A stretch of 64,000 nt of DNA from Solobacterium moorei (GTDB lineage Bacteria > Bacillota_I > Bacilli_A > Erysipelotrichales > Erysipelotrichaceae). This document shows positions 26,794 to 38,558 of this stretch, piece after piece. The notes under the pieces were generated by a model. That model was given only the letters and a program-made list of their open reading frames with translations, did no database searches and was not told where the DNA came from. The translations under genes and the position numbers were made by a program. The stretch's first letter is position 1; every line of letters starts with the position of its first letter. The stretch lies in NCBI RefSeq assembly GCF_036323475.1, contig NZ_AP028934.1, forward strand, positions 1,674,001 to 1,738,000. Reading direction: 5' to 3'.

Positions 26794-27656
26794 TATAACG
26801 TCTCCTTTACAAATGGTAGTAATGGATTAAAGCTATAGGTAGCAACCTTTCTGCCATTTACAATCGTTGTATTCCCTGTAGCTACTAACATCTTTTTAAT
26901 ATCACGCCGAAAATTACCTGTATCAACTGGGTGATTGACGATAGCCTCATAAACCTCTTGAATCTCACGTAGTGTACATTCTTTCGGCAACAAGTTAAAC
27001 ATAATTCCTGTAGAAGCTGCACGATTACGCACAACATCAATTGCCATATTAATCGCCTTGATGTGATCAGCTGCTAGTTTTGCATTCGAGCTTTCTAGTA
27101 ATAGCTTCGATTTTGTCTGTACGTAGTTATCATGCGCTGTATCATAGATTTCATACCGTAGATGAATGTCTTTTTCTTCTTCATCTAACATTAATACACT
27201 CTTACGTTCGTAACCATCCGTTGTCGTTGTTATCTTTTGGATGGTGAACCAACCCGTATCCATCGCATCATCACCAGCAGATGTCATCCTAATGTTTTCA
27301 GCTGGTGTCATAGACAAATAAACAGTTGTAATCACACGTGTGCGTGGATCACGATCCGCATTTCCAAATGTATATAGTTGTCTAAAGTAAGTAGAATCAA
27401 AAAGATTGGTTTCCTCTTCTAATTCTCGTTTCATTGCGGCGTCTAGATCTTCATCAAAATTCACAAAACCACCAGGCATTGCCCAATCATGAATAAATGG
27501 GTGATCCTTCCGCTTGACTAGTAATACCTTTAACTTCCCCTTTAATACTGTTAGTAAAATCATATCAACAGTATTACTTGGCCTTCGATACTGTGTCTCA
27601 TCATACCGAGCAAGGAATTCCTTCAGTGTTTCACCACGTTCATTTCTTTCTTCCAT
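26793..27656 (-). CDS. nrtR: NrtR-type Nudix transcriptional regulator of NAD metabolism
   Basis: This 287-residue protein has an N-terminal Nudix domain (about 28-165) joined to a C-terminal winged helix (about 195-280), the layout of NrtR. The Nudix box GGFVNFDEDLDAAMKRELEEE (about 62-82) keeps the glutamates needed for hydrolysis, so ADP-ribose cleavage may be retained. NrtR proteins bind ADP-ribose and repress NAD genes. Here it leads the full salvage operon, and a 19-bp palindrome lies between the promoter and its start codon, which makes autorepression very likely. AAGGAG precedes the ATG. Confidence 0.88.
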   Translation of the reverse strand: MEERNERGETLKEFLARYDETQYRRPSNTVDMILLTVLKGKLKVLLVKRKDHPFIHDWAMPGGFVNFDEDLDAAMKRELEEETNLFDSTYFRQLYTFGNADRDPRTRVITTVYLSMTPAENIRMTSAGDDAMDTGWFTIQKITTTTDGYERKSVLMLDEEEKDIHLRYEIYDTAHDNYVQTKSKLLLESSNAKLAADHIKAINMAIDVVRNRAASTGIMFNLLPKECTLREIQEVYEAIVNHPVDTGNFRRDIKKMLVATGNTTIVNGRKVATYSFNPLLPFVKETL

Positions 27657-27666
27657 GGCTTCTCCT

Positions 27667-27716
27667 TATAGTCATTTTGACTATATATATTATAACCTAC
27701 TTTTTCTGTTTGTCAA
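27667..27716 (-). promoter_or_regulatory. Promoter and palindromic operator of the NAD salvage operon
   Basis: On the minus strand TTGACA (27716-27711) and TATAAT (27694-27689) are separated by 16 bp. Just downstream is the perfect palindrome TATAGTCA-TTT-TGACTATA (27667-27685), covering the transcription start region and ending next to the ribosome-binding site of nrtR. It is the obvious NrtR operator candidate. Confidence 0.82.
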
Positions 27717-27720
27717 AAAA

Positions 27721-27744
27721 AGTGATTGCTTGATTACAATCACT
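27721..27744 (-). terminator. Terminator of the DUF5673-like gene, overlapping the nrtR promoter
   Basis: AGTGATTG and CAATCACT form an 8-bp stem followed on the minus strand by TTTTTTT. The stem starts at the stop codon of the gene upstream, and the T tract runs into the TTGACA -35 box of the nrtR promoter. Confidence 0.85.
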
Positions 27745-28231
27745 TCTTCATCCGCTTATATTTATTACCAACTTTTTCTTTCATAAAGGCCAATACATCT
27801 GCTTTTTGTTCGAACTCGTACTCAACAAGTTCTACATTTGTGCTTTCTTTCTTGGAAGATGAAGTTAGATATAGATTAAAGAACTTCTTATCATCCTTAT
27901 AATCATAACCACTGAGTTCCTTCCATGCATGGAATTTACCATTGGTTACGTAACCCTCTTCTCCAATACCATCTTTAGCTAACCAATACGCAACAATCGC
28001 AACAATGATTACGATAACACGTAAGATATCAAAAACAGTAATTGTATTACCAATCAAAGAAACTAAAGTTAAACCTACAATTACGATGAGAGTGATTTTA
28101 GTCGCATCCCATTGTCTTCCAGCATACTTAATCTTTCCCTTTGTATTGGCTAAACGATAAAACATCAAACCTGCAAATGCGCCGAATGCTAATGTAACTA
28201 ATAAGTTTCCGTAGAATAATGGCTGATTCAT
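27740..28231 (-). CDS. Membrane protein of unknown function, DUF5673-like
   Basis: This protein of about 163 residues has an N-terminal membrane helix (about 8-24), two further helices close together (about 44-63 and 66-84) and a soluble beta-rich C-terminal half (about 90-163; GKFHAWKELSGYDYKDDKKFFNLYL is characteristic). It resembles the DUF5673 family, but this is a weak match by eye. The ATG at 28231 has GAGG 8 bp upstream; a nearer ATG at 28237 is too close. A TATAAT box lies about 35 bp upstream. It is monocistronic. Confidence 0.6.
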   Translation of the reverse strand: MNQPLFYGNLLVTLAFGAFAGLMFYRLANTKGKIKYAGRQWDATKITLIVIVGLTLVSLIGNTITVFDILRVIVIIVAIVAYWLAKDGIGEEGYVTNGKFHAWKELSGYDYKDDKKFFNLYLTSSSKKESTNVELVEYEFEQKADVLAFMKEKVGNKYKRMKK

Positions 28232-28334
28232 TTTCATTTCCTCACATACTTATAACAAGTTTCATTATACCATAGCAAATATGAATAAGCACATCTTCGA
28301 ATTCTTTTTGATTTTTGCATTTATAGAGGATTGC

Positions 28335-28369
28335 TTGCCATTCTTCTTTGAACAAACTAAAATACATCT
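28335..28369 (+). promoter_or_regulatory. Leaderless promoter of the Cof-type HAD gene
   Basis: TTGCCA (28335-28340), 17 bp, and TAAAAT (28358-28363) are followed after 6 bp by ATG at 28370. There is no Shine-Dalgarno sequence. Confidence 0.6.
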
Positions 28370-29200
28370 ATGGTAAAAAAAGATATTAAACTCTTTGCGA
28401 CAGATTTAGATGGAACTTTATTTGCTCGGCCTGCACACTTAACGCAATACGCTGCAGAAACATTACGTATGTTACGGGCGAAAGGAACACATGTCGCAAT
28501 CTGTACTGGTCGTCATTACGAACGTATCCTCAATGGATTTCAAAAGGATATCTATGACTATATTGTTTCCAATAACGGTCAAGATATCTACTTTGTAAAA
28601 GAGAAGGAACATATCACCCTTCCCATTTTAACAAAAGAAGAAATCCATAACTTACTACCGCTTGCGGAAAAATATCCTGTCATCTTAATGGCATCGACAG
28701 ATAAAGATTTTCTAACAACTGGTTCAAAGAAAAACTATATTGCACTAACGCTGTTTCGCCTATGCTCACAAGTACGAGATTTCATACAATATCACCGTTT
28801 CCATCATGCCGAGATTGATTTCAATCTTGAAAATCTCGAAAACAAATATATTATCAAAATATGTTTTTCAGGTACTACAGGCACACTCAAGAAACTAGCC
28901 AAAGAGATTCCTCTTGATAAGTACTCTGCATTCTTTGTTAATCCAAACTGGTTAGAAGTTCAACCACATGGGATTGATAAAGGTAATGGTCTTCGTATGA
29001 TTATGGAGCGCGAGAACATCTTACCTGAGCAGGTATGTGCAATTGGAGATGGCGAAAATGATTTAGCCATGTTAGAGATTGCTGGTGTAAAGGTTGCGAT
29101 GGGCAATGCGATGAATTGTCTAAAAGAAATTGCGACTGACCATGCGGACCACTATCTCCAAGAAGGTTGTGCAAACTGGATTCGCAAGAATCTACTATAG
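28370..29200 (+). CDS. Cof-type HAD-superfamily phosphatase
   Basis: This 276-residue cytoplasmic phosphatase, probably of sugar phosphates, is of HAD subfamily IIB. Motif I is TDLDGTLF (about 11-18, intact nucleophile), motif II is in ICTGRHYER, the cap region spans about 85-190, motif III is a lysine in HGIDKGNGL, and motif IV is GDGENDLAML (about 225-234). The length is normal. It is transcribed on its own from a leaderless-type promoter and is followed by a small helical protein 41 bp downstream. Confidence 0.88.
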   Translation: MVKKDIKLFATDLDGTLFARPAHLTQYAAETLRMLRAKGTHVAICTGRHYERILNGFQKDIYDYIVSNNGQDIYFVKEKEHITLPILTKEEIHNLLPLAEKYPVILMASTDKDFLTTGSKKNYIALTLFRLCSQVRDFIQYHRFHHAEIDFNLENLENKYIIKICFSGTTGTLKKLAKEIPLDKYSAFFVNPNWLEVQPHGIDKGNGLRMIMERENILPEQVCAIGDGENDLAMLEIAGVKVAMGNAMNCLKEIATDHADHYLQEGCANWIRKNLL

Positions 29201-29241
29201 GAACTATTTCTCTTTCTTATAAACAGGAGTAAACCAAAATT

Positions 29242-29658
29242 ATGAATACATTAGAAAACGATATTACAGAAGCCATCTTCGCAGCCGAAGATGCACTACA
29301 GCATCTATATCAAGCTAAGAAATATCTCAAAAAGGCAAGTAACTGGGGTATATTTGACATCTTTGCAGGAGGTTTTATCACCTCTATGATCAAGCATAAT
29401 CATATCGACAATGCGCAAGATGAAATCCAATACGCAAAGGTTGCCTTAGAGAATTTATCTCGCGAATTACAGGACGTAGATAATTACATTAAGGTTGATA
29501 TTGAAATCGATACCTTCGTTAAGCTTACTGACTACTTCCTTGATAACTTTATTTCAGACCTTTTTGTCCAATCTAAAATCACTTCAGCTAGTAAGCAGGT
29601 TGATGAAGCAATCTATGAGACAGAAAATGTATTAAATGTACTTAAGAATGCACAGTAG
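29242..29658 (+). CDS. Small helical protein of unknown function
   Basis: This 138-residue soluble protein is predicted almost entirely alpha-helical. Two long amphipathic helices flank a Gly-rich turn with aromatic residues (NWGIFDIFAGGFITSMIKHNHID, about 34-56). The C-terminal part repeats an acidic helical pattern. There is no signal peptide and no known catalytic motif. The central NWGIFDIFAGG motif looks conserved rather than random, but I cannot name the family. AGGAG lies 12 bp upstream. It is probably co-transcribed with the HAD phosphatase. An IS3 element begins 50 bp after its stop. Confidence 0.6.
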   Translation: MNTLENDITEAIFAAEDALQHLYQAKKYLKKASNWGIFDIFAGGFITSMIKHNHIDNAQDEIQYAKVALENLSRELQDVDNYIKVDIEIDTFVKLTDYFLDNFISDLFVQSKITSASKQVDEAIYETENVLNVLKNAQ

Positions 29659-29711
29659 TACATTTTAGACTATTCATAAAATGGGGTATAATGAAGTGAA
29701 CCCAATTTTGT

Positions 29712-29759
29712 ACCGACCCCCAAAAGTTAGGCCAAGAATCTAACGAATGGAGGTCGGTA
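29712..29759 (+). promoter_or_regulatory. Hairpin masking the orfA ribosome-binding site
   Basis: ACCGACC (29712-29718) can pair with GGTCGGT (29753-29759), and inside it GTTAG pairs with CTAAC. The outer right arm overlaps the GGAGG site used for orfA. Transcripts reading in from outside would therefore hide the site, limiting transposase synthesis by readthrough. Confidence 0.6.
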
Positions 29760-29764
29760 TTTTT

Positions 29765-30343
29765 ATGACAAAACACAGTTTTGAATTCAAGAAAAAAATA
29801 GTTTTAGAATATTTGAATGGTAAAGGAGGAATTCTATATCTTTCTAAAAAATATGGATTAGGCTCTAAATCCCAGCTACACAAATGGGTGAAAAACTATA
29901 AAGCATTTGGAAATGATGGTTTATTGCGCTCACGAGAAAATGAAGTTTATTCTTTCGAAATGAAACTTTCTATTGTAGAGTTGTATTTAACAAGTGAAAT
30001 CACATATCAAGAGTTAGCTATACAGAATGGCATTAAGAACCCAGCTACGATTGGCAACTGGGTTAATCGCTTTCGTATAGCAGGTCCTGATGCGTTAAAA
30101 TCACGCCGAAAGGGTCGAGGGAAAGCTATGGATAAGACAGATAGAAAGACTCAAAACAAACTCATGGAAGAAGCTTCTGTTAATACAAGTGTAGAACATA
30201 TAAAGAAATTAGAAGATGAACTTCTTCGGTTAAGAATAGAGAATGCATTTTTAAAAGAACTGAGGAGGCTGCGTTTAGAGGACGAGGAAAAAATGAGAGA
30301 ATGGCACTCGTCATCAACAGTCTCCGACAAAAGTTCAAACTAA
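29765..30343 (+). CDS. IS3-family transposase OrfA (HTH protein)
   Basis: This 192-residue protein has two consecutive helix-turn-helix segments (about 8-50; YLSKKYGLGSKSQLHKWVKNY, then about 60-105; YQELAIQNGIKNPATIGNWVNRF). It ends in a leucine-zipper-like coil (VEHIKKLEDELLRLRIENAFLKEL, about 143-166). The ATG at 29765 is preferred because GGAGG lies 11 bp upstream; an ATG at 29747 precedes the site. OrfB lies in the -1 frame and overlaps the 3' end. Confidence 0.9.
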   Translation: MTKHSFEFKKKIVLEYLNGKGGILYLSKKYGLGSKSQLHKWVKNYKAFGNDGLLRSRENEVYSFEMKLSIVELYLTSEITYQELAIQNGIKNPATIGNWVNRFRIAGPDALKSRRKGRGKAMDKTDRKTQNKLMEEASVNTSVEHIKKLEDELLRLRIENAFLKELRRLRLEDEEKMREWHSSSTVSDKSSN

Positions 30344-31185
30344 AAGACCTTCTCTCTTATACCGGAATGCCAAAAGCGACATATATGTATTGGCAAAAGA
30401 GATTTGATAGAGAAAATCCTGATAAAAAGCTTGAAGAAAACATACAAGAAATTCGTATAAATAATAAGGATTATGGCTACCGTAGAATCGTTGGAGAACT
30501 TCGCAACAATGGATATACCATTAATAAAAAGAAAGTACAGAGAATCATACAAAAGCTTCACTTACAGGTAACGTCTTATACTCGCAAAAGCAGAAAATAC
30601 AGTTCTTATAGAGGAACAGTTGGAAGAGTTGCGCCTAATAGAATTCACAGACGCTTCAAGACACATATACCGCATCAGAAAATAACAACTGATACAACTG
30701 AATTCAAGTATTATGAAGTCGATAAAAAGGGTCATATGACAATACATAAGCTTTATCTAGATCCATTTATGGATATGTGTAGTGGTGAGATACTTAGTTA
30801 CGAAATTGGTAAGAGACCTTCTGCAGAAAACGTGATGAATGCCTTGGAGAAAGCTATTACAATCACTACAGACTGCCCATATAGAAGAACATTTCATTCT
30901 GATCAAGGATGGGCATATCAGATGAACGCTTATACACGTAGATTAAAAGAAGAAAGAATCTTCCAGAGTATGTCTCGAAAAGGAAACTGCCTTGATAACT
31001 CAGTTATGGAAAATTTCTTTGGACTGATTAAACAAGAAATATACTATGGAGTCATGTACTATAGTTTCGATGAACTGAAGTTAAAAATAGAAAGATTTAT
31101 AAATTATTACAATGAGCAACGAATAAAAGAAAAGTTAGGATGGATGAGTCCTGTTCAATACAGACAACATCTTCTAGCTTCATAA
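30301..31185 (+). CDS. IS3-family transposase OrfB (DDE integrase)
   Basis: The independent frame gives 294 residues. It has an N-terminal HTH_21 region (about 40-95; NNKDYGYRRIVGELRNNGY) and an rve/DDE domain with the catalytic acids in TTDTTEFK, FHSDQGW and VMENFFG (spacing D-x35-E type). In the IS3 family OrfB is usually made as an OrfAB fusion by -1 frameshifting. An A6 run at 30288-30293 in the overlap is a plausible slip site. Both frames are intact, so the element may be active. Confidence 0.9.
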   Translation: MALVINSLRQKFKLKDLLSYTGMPKATYMYWQKRFDRENPDKKLEENIQEIRINNKDYGYRRIVGELRNNGYTINKKKVQRIIQKLHLQVTSYTRKSRKYSSYRGTVGRVAPNRIHRRFKTHIPHQKITTDTTEFKYYEVDKKGHMTIHKLYLDPFMDMCSGEILSYEIGKRPSAENVMNALEKAITITTDCPYRRTFHSDQGWAYQMNAYTRRLKEERIFQSMSRKGNCLDNSVMENFFGLIKQEIYYGVMYYSFDELKLKIERFINYYNEQRIKEKLGWMSPVQYRQHLLAS

Positions 31186-31190
31186 AAAAA

Positions 31191-31210
31191 GAGATGACCA
31201 AAGTCATCTC
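31191..31210 (-). terminator. Terminator at the IS3 right end, facing inward
   Basis: Perfect arms GAGATGAC and GTCATCTC with a 4-base loop are followed on the minus strand by TTTTTTT. It lies inside the IS and would stop transcripts entering the element antisense from the clpB operon. Confidence 0.75.
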
Positions 31211-31256
31211 GTAAAAAGTCTAACTTTTAGGGGTCACCTCACAAGAGTTCCCTTTC

Positions 31257-31283
31257 ATTTCATCCAAAAGGTTTGGATGAAAT
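31257..31283. terminator. Strong hairpin between the IS3 element and clpB
   Basis: ATTTCATCCAAA (31257-31268) and TTTGGATGAAAT (31272-31283) form a perfect 12-bp stem. It lies downstream of clpB on the minus strand. The plus-strand side leads into CTTCAATTTTTT, so it may originally have ended the plus-strand gene now separated from it by the IS. Confidence 0.55.
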
Positions 31284-31340
31284 CTTCAATTTTTTAAAAT
31301 CCTTATATTTTTCAGCAAACTAAACTATTAAACTATCTAG

Positions 31341-33893
31341 TTATTTCACAGTAACAATATACTGCTCATCGTTTGCGTCGACGTAAATTGTCTTACCACT
31401 AATATCTGGGTTTTCTAGAATCACCTTCGCAACTGCCGTCTCAATTTCACGTTGAATATGACGTTTCATTGGTCTAGCACCGTAAAGCGGATCGACACCA
31501 CAAGCGATGATACGCTTCATTGCACTATCACTGACAGTAAGATTAATATCACGGTCTTTCAAACGATTGCGTAGCTGTGCTAAGAACTTCTCAGCAATCT
31601 GCGCTAATACATCATTACCCAATGCATTAAAGACGATGATTTCATCAACACGGTTGATAAACTCTGGTTTAAAGAACTTATGTACTTCACTCATGTAGTG
31701 CTCTTCACGATGTTCTGGGTCATCATCGAAGGCGTATTGACTACCTAGGTTACTTGTCATGATGATAATCGTATTCTTGAAGTCTACCGTTACACCCTTA
31801 GAGTCTGTAATACGTCCATCATCCAAGATCTGTAATAGGATATTGAATACATCTGGATGTGCTTTTTCGATTTCGTCTAATAGCACAATTGAGTATGGTG
31901 AACGACGTACTGCTTCCGTTAACTGTCCACCCTCTTCATATCCAACATATCCTGGAGGCGCACCAACGAGTCTAGATACGGAGAACTTCTCCATGTATTC
32001 AGACATATCAATACGTACAATCTTGGATTCATCGTCGAATAACTGTTGTGCTAATGCCTTGGCAACTTCTGTCTTACCAACACCTGTTGGGCCTAGGAAC
32101 ATAAAGGAACCTAACGGACGATTTTCATCTTGAATATTTGCTTTAGAACGCATGATCGCATCTGATACAAGGCGTAAGGCTTCTGGCTGTCCCATGACAC
32201 GTTTTGCGAGTGCTTCTGGAAGATGTAGAATCTTTTGTCTTTCTGTACTCATCAAACGCGATACTTCAATATGTGTCCATTGTGATACGATTTTCGCAAT
32301 CATATCTTCATCAACAATCTGATGTACCATCGCATCTGACTTTTCGACATCTGCTTCGCTAATCTTCTTTTCAAGATTTGGAATCGTTTCGTATTTGAGC
32401 TTCGCAGCTGTTTCATAGTTGGCTGCGTTTTCTGCTTGTGTTAAAGCAAGCTTAGCCTTTTCAAGTTCTTCTTTATAGTTCTTGATCGCATCTGCTTCAT
32501 TCTTTTCAGCTTGCCACTTAGAGAGTTTTGCGGACTGTTCTTCCTTAAGATCTGCTAGTTCCTTACGGATTTCTTCTAGACGATCTTTTGCCTTAGGATC
32601 TGTTTCTTCCTTGAGGGATGTTTCCTCAATCTGCAAAGTCATAATACGTCTAGAGAGTTCATCTAACTCTGCAGGCATGGAATCCATTTCAACACGAATC
32701 GTTGCACAAGCTTCATCAATTAAATCGATTGCTTTATCTGGTAAGAAACGATCTGTGATGTAACGATTGGATAGTGTTGCAGCTGCGATGATGGCTTCAT
32801 CTTTGATACGAACACCATGGTGTGATTCAAAACGATCTTTGAGTCCACGTAAGATACTGATTGTATCTTCAACAGATGGTTCCTGTACCATAATCTTTTG
32901 GAAACGACGCTCTAAAGCTCTATCCTTTTCGATGTATTTACGATACTCATCGAATGTAGTCGCACCAATACACTTGAGTTCACCTCTAGCTAGCATTGGC
33001 TTTAATAGGTTTGCGGCATCCATGGAGCCTTCTGTCTTACCTGCACCAACAAGATTATGAATCTCATCGATGAATAAGATAATGCCACCATCTGCCTGTT
33101 GTACCTGTTTGAGTACACCCTTTAAGCGCTCTTCAAATTCACCACGATATTTCGCACCAGCAATTAGTGCACCCATATCAAGTTCAATTAACTTCTTATC
33201 TTTGAGTCCAAGTGGTACATCGCCTTGCATGATACGCCAAGCAAGACCTTCTACGATTGCGGTCTTACCAACACCAGGTTCTCCAATGAGGACCGGATTA
33301 TTTTTTGTCTTACGAGAGAGGATTTCAATGACTCTACGAATCTCTTCATCTCTTCCGATAACCGGATCAATTTTTCCATCTTTTACTTCTTTGACTAAAT
33401 CATGTCCATATTTGCTTAATGCATCGAGTTGGCTTTCATTGGTCTTTTCATCCATCGTCATTCCACCTCTTCTTTCTTCTTCTGCTTTTTCAATATCACG
33501 TGTTGTAATATGAAACTGTTGTTTGATTTGCTCAATAATTGTAGCTTTTGTATCAAACAAGCCAAGTAAGAATGTAACAGTACTCATGTAGCTATCGTTT
33601 TGTTTCTGCATACGTTTTAATGCATGGTTATATGCTTGCATAACATCACTAGATAGCTGTGGTTGTGTAGATCCACTCACTGCTGGAATTCTTGTTAGTG
33701 CTTGTTCGATGAAGCTTCTTAATTCTTCTTGACTGATATGTAGCCTTTGCCAGATACCCTCTAGACTATCGTCATTTACCATTGCATAGAGGATATGTTC
33801 AGGCTTAATATCAGGACTTTGTTTTTCTTGTGCAAGCTGTACTGCCTGCATGATGATATTTTGCAGGATTTCTGTCATCTGCTCAATGTTCAT
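31341..33893 (-). CDS. clpB: ATP-dependent disaggregase ClpB
   Basis: This 850-residue Hsp100 chaperone works with DnaK/DnaJ/GrpE to dissolve protein aggregates. It has Clp-N repeats (1-145), a first AAA+ domain with GEPGVGKT and LFIDEIHN, the ClpB-specific coiled-coil middle domain (about 400-525) and a second AAA+ domain with GPTGVGKT and [12 protein letters not shown]. The C-terminal domain ends with YIVTVK. Length and domains are normal for ClpB. It begins 34 bp after dnaJ with AGGAGGTG before the ATG and no promoter in the gap, so it appears to be part of the hrcA operon. Confidence 0.96.
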   Translation of the reverse strand: MNIEQMTEILQNIIMQAVQLAQEKQSPDIKPEHILYAMVNDDSLEGIWQRLHISQEELRSFIEQALTRIPAVSGSTQPQLSSDVMQAYNHALKRMQKQNDSYMSTVTFLLGLFDTKATIIEQIKQQFHITTRDIEKAEEERRGGMTMDEKTNESQLDALSKYGHDLVKEVKDGKIDPVIGRDEEIRRVIEILSRKTKNNPVLIGEPGVGKTAIVEGLAWRIMQGDVPLGLKDKKLIELDMGALIAGAKYRGEFEERLKGVLKQVQQADGGIILFIDEIHNLVGAGKTEGSMDAANLLKPMLARGELKCIGATTFDEYRKYIEKDRALERRFQKIMVQEPSVEDTISILRGLKDRFESHHGVRIKDEAIIAAATLSNRYITDRFLPDKAIDLIDEACATIRVEMDSMPAELDELSRRIMTLQIEETSLKEETDPKAKDRLEEIRKELADLKEEQSAKLSKWQAEKNEADAIKNYKEELEKAKLALTQAENAANYETAAKLKYETIPNLEKKISEADVEKSDAMVHQIVDEDMIAKIVSQWTHIEVSRLMSTERQKILHLPEALAKRVMGQPEALRLVSDAIMRSKANIQDENRPLGSFMFLGPTGVGKTEVAKALAQQLFDDESKIVRIDMSEYMEKFSVSRLVGAPPGYVGYEEGGQLTEAVRRSPYSIVLLDEIEKAHPDVFNILLQILDDGRITDSKGVTVDFKNTIIIMTSNLGSQYAFDDDPEHREEHYMSEVHKFFKPEFINRVDEIIVFNALGNDVLAQIAEKFLAQLRNRLKDRDINLTVSDSAMKRIIACGVDPLYGARPMKRHIQREIETAVAKVILENPDISGKTIYVDANDEQYIVTVK

Positions 33894-33927
33894 CGTAACA
33901 CCTCCTTAGATAGGTGATGCCTGTTAA

Positions 33928-35076
33928 TTAAATGAATTTCTTCTTGAACTTTTCCCAGGCTGTTTCACCTTTGCTGGAATTTTGCAACTCTTGTAACTGC
34001 TCGTATAGTTCACGTTCTTTACGTGAAAGTGATCTTTCTACAGTAACACGTACCGTAACGATTTGGTCACCGTCTCTTCCACCATGAAGATCTGCAGTAC
34101 CTTTACCCTTTAGACGCATTCTTGTGCCATCTTGGGTTCCAGCTGGAATCTTCATAGTAACATCACCATGGATTGTAGGAACATCTACACTAACACCCAA
34201 AGTCGCATCAACTGCACTGATTGGAATATCAAGGTAGATATCTTTGCCATCACGCTCAAAACTTTCATGTGGTAATACATTGATTTCTAGGTATAAGTCA
34301 CCATTTGGACCACCATTGTAGCCACGTTCACCCTTGCCGGATACACGTAACTGCTGTCCTGTTTGGATACCTGCAGGAATCTTTACATCTACGCTAATAC
34401 GCTTCTTTTCATAACCTGTACCACCACATTTTGGACATGCTTTACGAATCTTCTTACCTGTACCACGACAGTCTGGACATATACCTTGAGATTGAAATAC
34501 ACCAAATGCCGTGCGTTGCTGTGTAATAACGCTACCAGCACCATGGCAGGTTGGACAGGTTTCTATATCACTTGGAGAAGCTGCACCTGTACCATGACAT
34601 TTGTCACATTGTTCTTCAACTGTTAAAGAGATAGTCTCAGTCTTGCCAAAACATGCGTCCATAAATGAGATATTCATGCGCATGTAGCGGTCTTCACCCT
34701 TGCGTGGTCCATTACTGGAACGACGTGAACCAGTGCTGAATCCACCCATACCTCCACCGAAGAATGAGGAGAAGATATCGTTGAGATCATCAAATCCACC
34801 AGCGTTAAAACCACCGCCAAAACCACCGAAGCCTCCACCTGCTTGAGAACCGTTCATTCCTGCAAAGCCAAACTGATCATAAGTCTGACGCTTTTGTGGA
34901 TCACTTAATACTTCGTAAGCTTCATTGATTTCTTTAAACTTGGCTTCTGCACCTGCCTCTTTATTTACATCTGGGTGGTATTTTTTGGCTAACGAACGAT
35001 AGGCTTTTTTAATTTCCGCATCGCTTGCTCCTTTGGATATTCCTAACACCTCATAATAATCTCTTTTTTCAGCCAT
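33928..35076 (-). CDS. dnaJ: Chaperone protein DnaJ
   Basis: This 382-residue type I J-protein stimulates DnaK. It has an N-terminal J domain with HPDVN (35-39), a Gly/Phe-rich region (about 75-115), four CxxCxGxG zinc motifs ([32 protein letters not shown]; about 155-225) and a C-terminal substrate-binding domain. It lies downstream of dnaK, separated by a terminator-like hairpin (35104-35128). Confidence 0.96.
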   Translation of the reverse strand: MAEKRDYYEVLGISKGASDAEIKKAYRSLAKKYHPDVNKEAGAEAKFKEINEAYEVLSDPQKRQTYDQFGFAGMNGSQAGGGFGGFGGGFNAGGFDDLNDIFSSFFGGGMGGFSTGSRRSSNGPRKGEDRYMRMNISFMDACFGKTETISLTVEEQCDKCHGTGAASPSDIETCPTCHGAGSVITQQRTAFGVFQSQGICPDCRGTGKKIRKACPKCGGTGYEKKRISVDVKIPAGIQTGQQLRVSGKGERGYNGGPNGDLYLEINVLPHESFERDGKDIYLDIPISAVDATLGVSVDVPTIHGDVTMKIPAGTQDGTRMRLKGKGTADLHGGRDGDQIVTVRVTVERSLSRKERELYEQLQELQNSSKGETAWEKFKKKFI

Positions 35077-35103
35077 ATCTTTTAGCCCTTTCTTCTCTTA
35101 AAA

Positions 35104-35128
35104 GAATGCGGAAACAAGCCCCGCATTC
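35104..35128 (-). terminator. Hairpin between dnaK and dnaJ
   Basis: GAATGCGG and CCGCATTC form an 8-bp stem followed by TTTTAAG on the minus strand. The T tract is short, so partial termination or protection of the dnaK transcript end is more likely than complete termination. Confidence 0.6.
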
Positions 35129-35138
35129 CTTTCAAACT

Positions 35139-37508
<2,370 letters not shown>

Positions 37509-37516
<8 letters not shown>

Positions 37517-38543
37517 TGCCACTTTCACCTCCTGAGTTATACATCTTTTCAATCAAACGTGCCGCATAATCGATTAGATTTACGACTTTTTCATAATTCA
37601 TTCTGCTTGGCCCAACAACCATCAATTCTCCACTTTCCGTATCATTGACATGGAACTTGGAACGTACAACTGCTAGATCGTTATACCAAGTAAGCTGTGC
37701 ACCCTTTGTAGTAGTAACCGCAACCGCATTTTCGCTGGAATCTAATCCACGCCATACCTTCGTATCATCAAACATCAACATCAATTGCTTTAACTTGTTG
37801 ATATCTTCAAATTCAGGTTGATATAATACACGATCTTTTCCAGAGAAGTAAACACTCTCACTAGCAAACTTCACAAACGCTCTAACAAACGCTGTAAAGA
37901 GTAGATCGTGGCGATGTACAACGCTACATAAATCAGGTTTGATATCTTCCATACGACTAGGTACTTCCGCAAGTGGAACGCCCTTTAATCGTTTGTTTAA
38001 GATATCCGTACAAGCTTCCAAATCTTTGAAAGGCACATCATCTTCAAAGTGAAAATTCTTCGTTTCCGTATGACCCGTATTTGTGATAAATACGCATATC
38101 GCATTACGCATATCAATTGGGAACAATTTTATATGTTCTAGACATTGCGTATTAGCATCTGGTCCAATTGCACCAGCTGTCATATTTGTCATTTCACTTA
38201 GGATTTCACAACTTTGATGAACCGCCTCCTCAATGTTCATACTCGACACATCAAATGCGCTACGAATTGCAAGTTCCATACGTTTATCAATGCCAGCCGC
38301 ATTGTTCAATAAGTTCTCACAATAGAACTTATATCCCAACGTACTAGGAACACGTCCACTGGAAGTATGTGTCTTTTCCAAATAACCCATTTCCTCTAAG
38401 ACCTGCATGTCATTACGGATGGTCGCACTGGAATATGGTAAGTCATACTGTTCTTGCAATGTACGAGAACCAACCGGTTCCGCCGTACGAATATACTCAT
38501 CAACAATCGCCTTGAAGATTTCTATTCGTCTTGGTGTTAACAT
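37509..38543 (-). CDS. hrcA: Heat-inducible transcription repressor HrcA
   Basis: This 344-residue repressor binds CIRCE operators and silences chaperone genes until heat stress. It has an N-terminal winged helix (about 1-75; ILKAIVDEYI-like IFKAIVDEYIRTAEPVGSRTL and YSSATIRNDM) and a GAF-like central domain. The C-terminus ends in RLIEKMYNSGGESGNE. ATG at 38543 has AGGAGG 8 bp upstream; a GTG at 38552 overlaps that site and is unlikely. It is the first gene of hrcA-grpE-dnaK-dnaJ-clpB. Confidence 0.95.
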
Positions 38544-38558
38544 CTCCAGCACCTCCTT

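Larger units (their letters stand above)
29709..31241 (+). mobile_element. IS3-family (IS150-like) insertion sequence
   Basis: The element is about 1533 bp, bounded by imperfect 22-bp inverted repeats that begin TG and share GACCCC and AAAAGTTAG (29709-29730 and 31220-31241; 17 of 22 positions match). It carries overlapping orfA and orfB in the plus direction. No clear 3-bp target duplication was found (TTT versus CAA), so either the ends are off by a base or two or flanking changes have occurred. Confidence 0.85.

Noticed and set aside
27657-27720. Possible NAD-sensing riboswitch upstream of the NAD operon
   Set aside because: The space between promoter and start codon is about 30 bp and is filled by a protein-type palindrome.
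31507-33513. Several plus-strand frames antisense to clpB
   Set aside because: Ser/Ile-rich shadow translations of a well-conserved gene with no start signals of their own.
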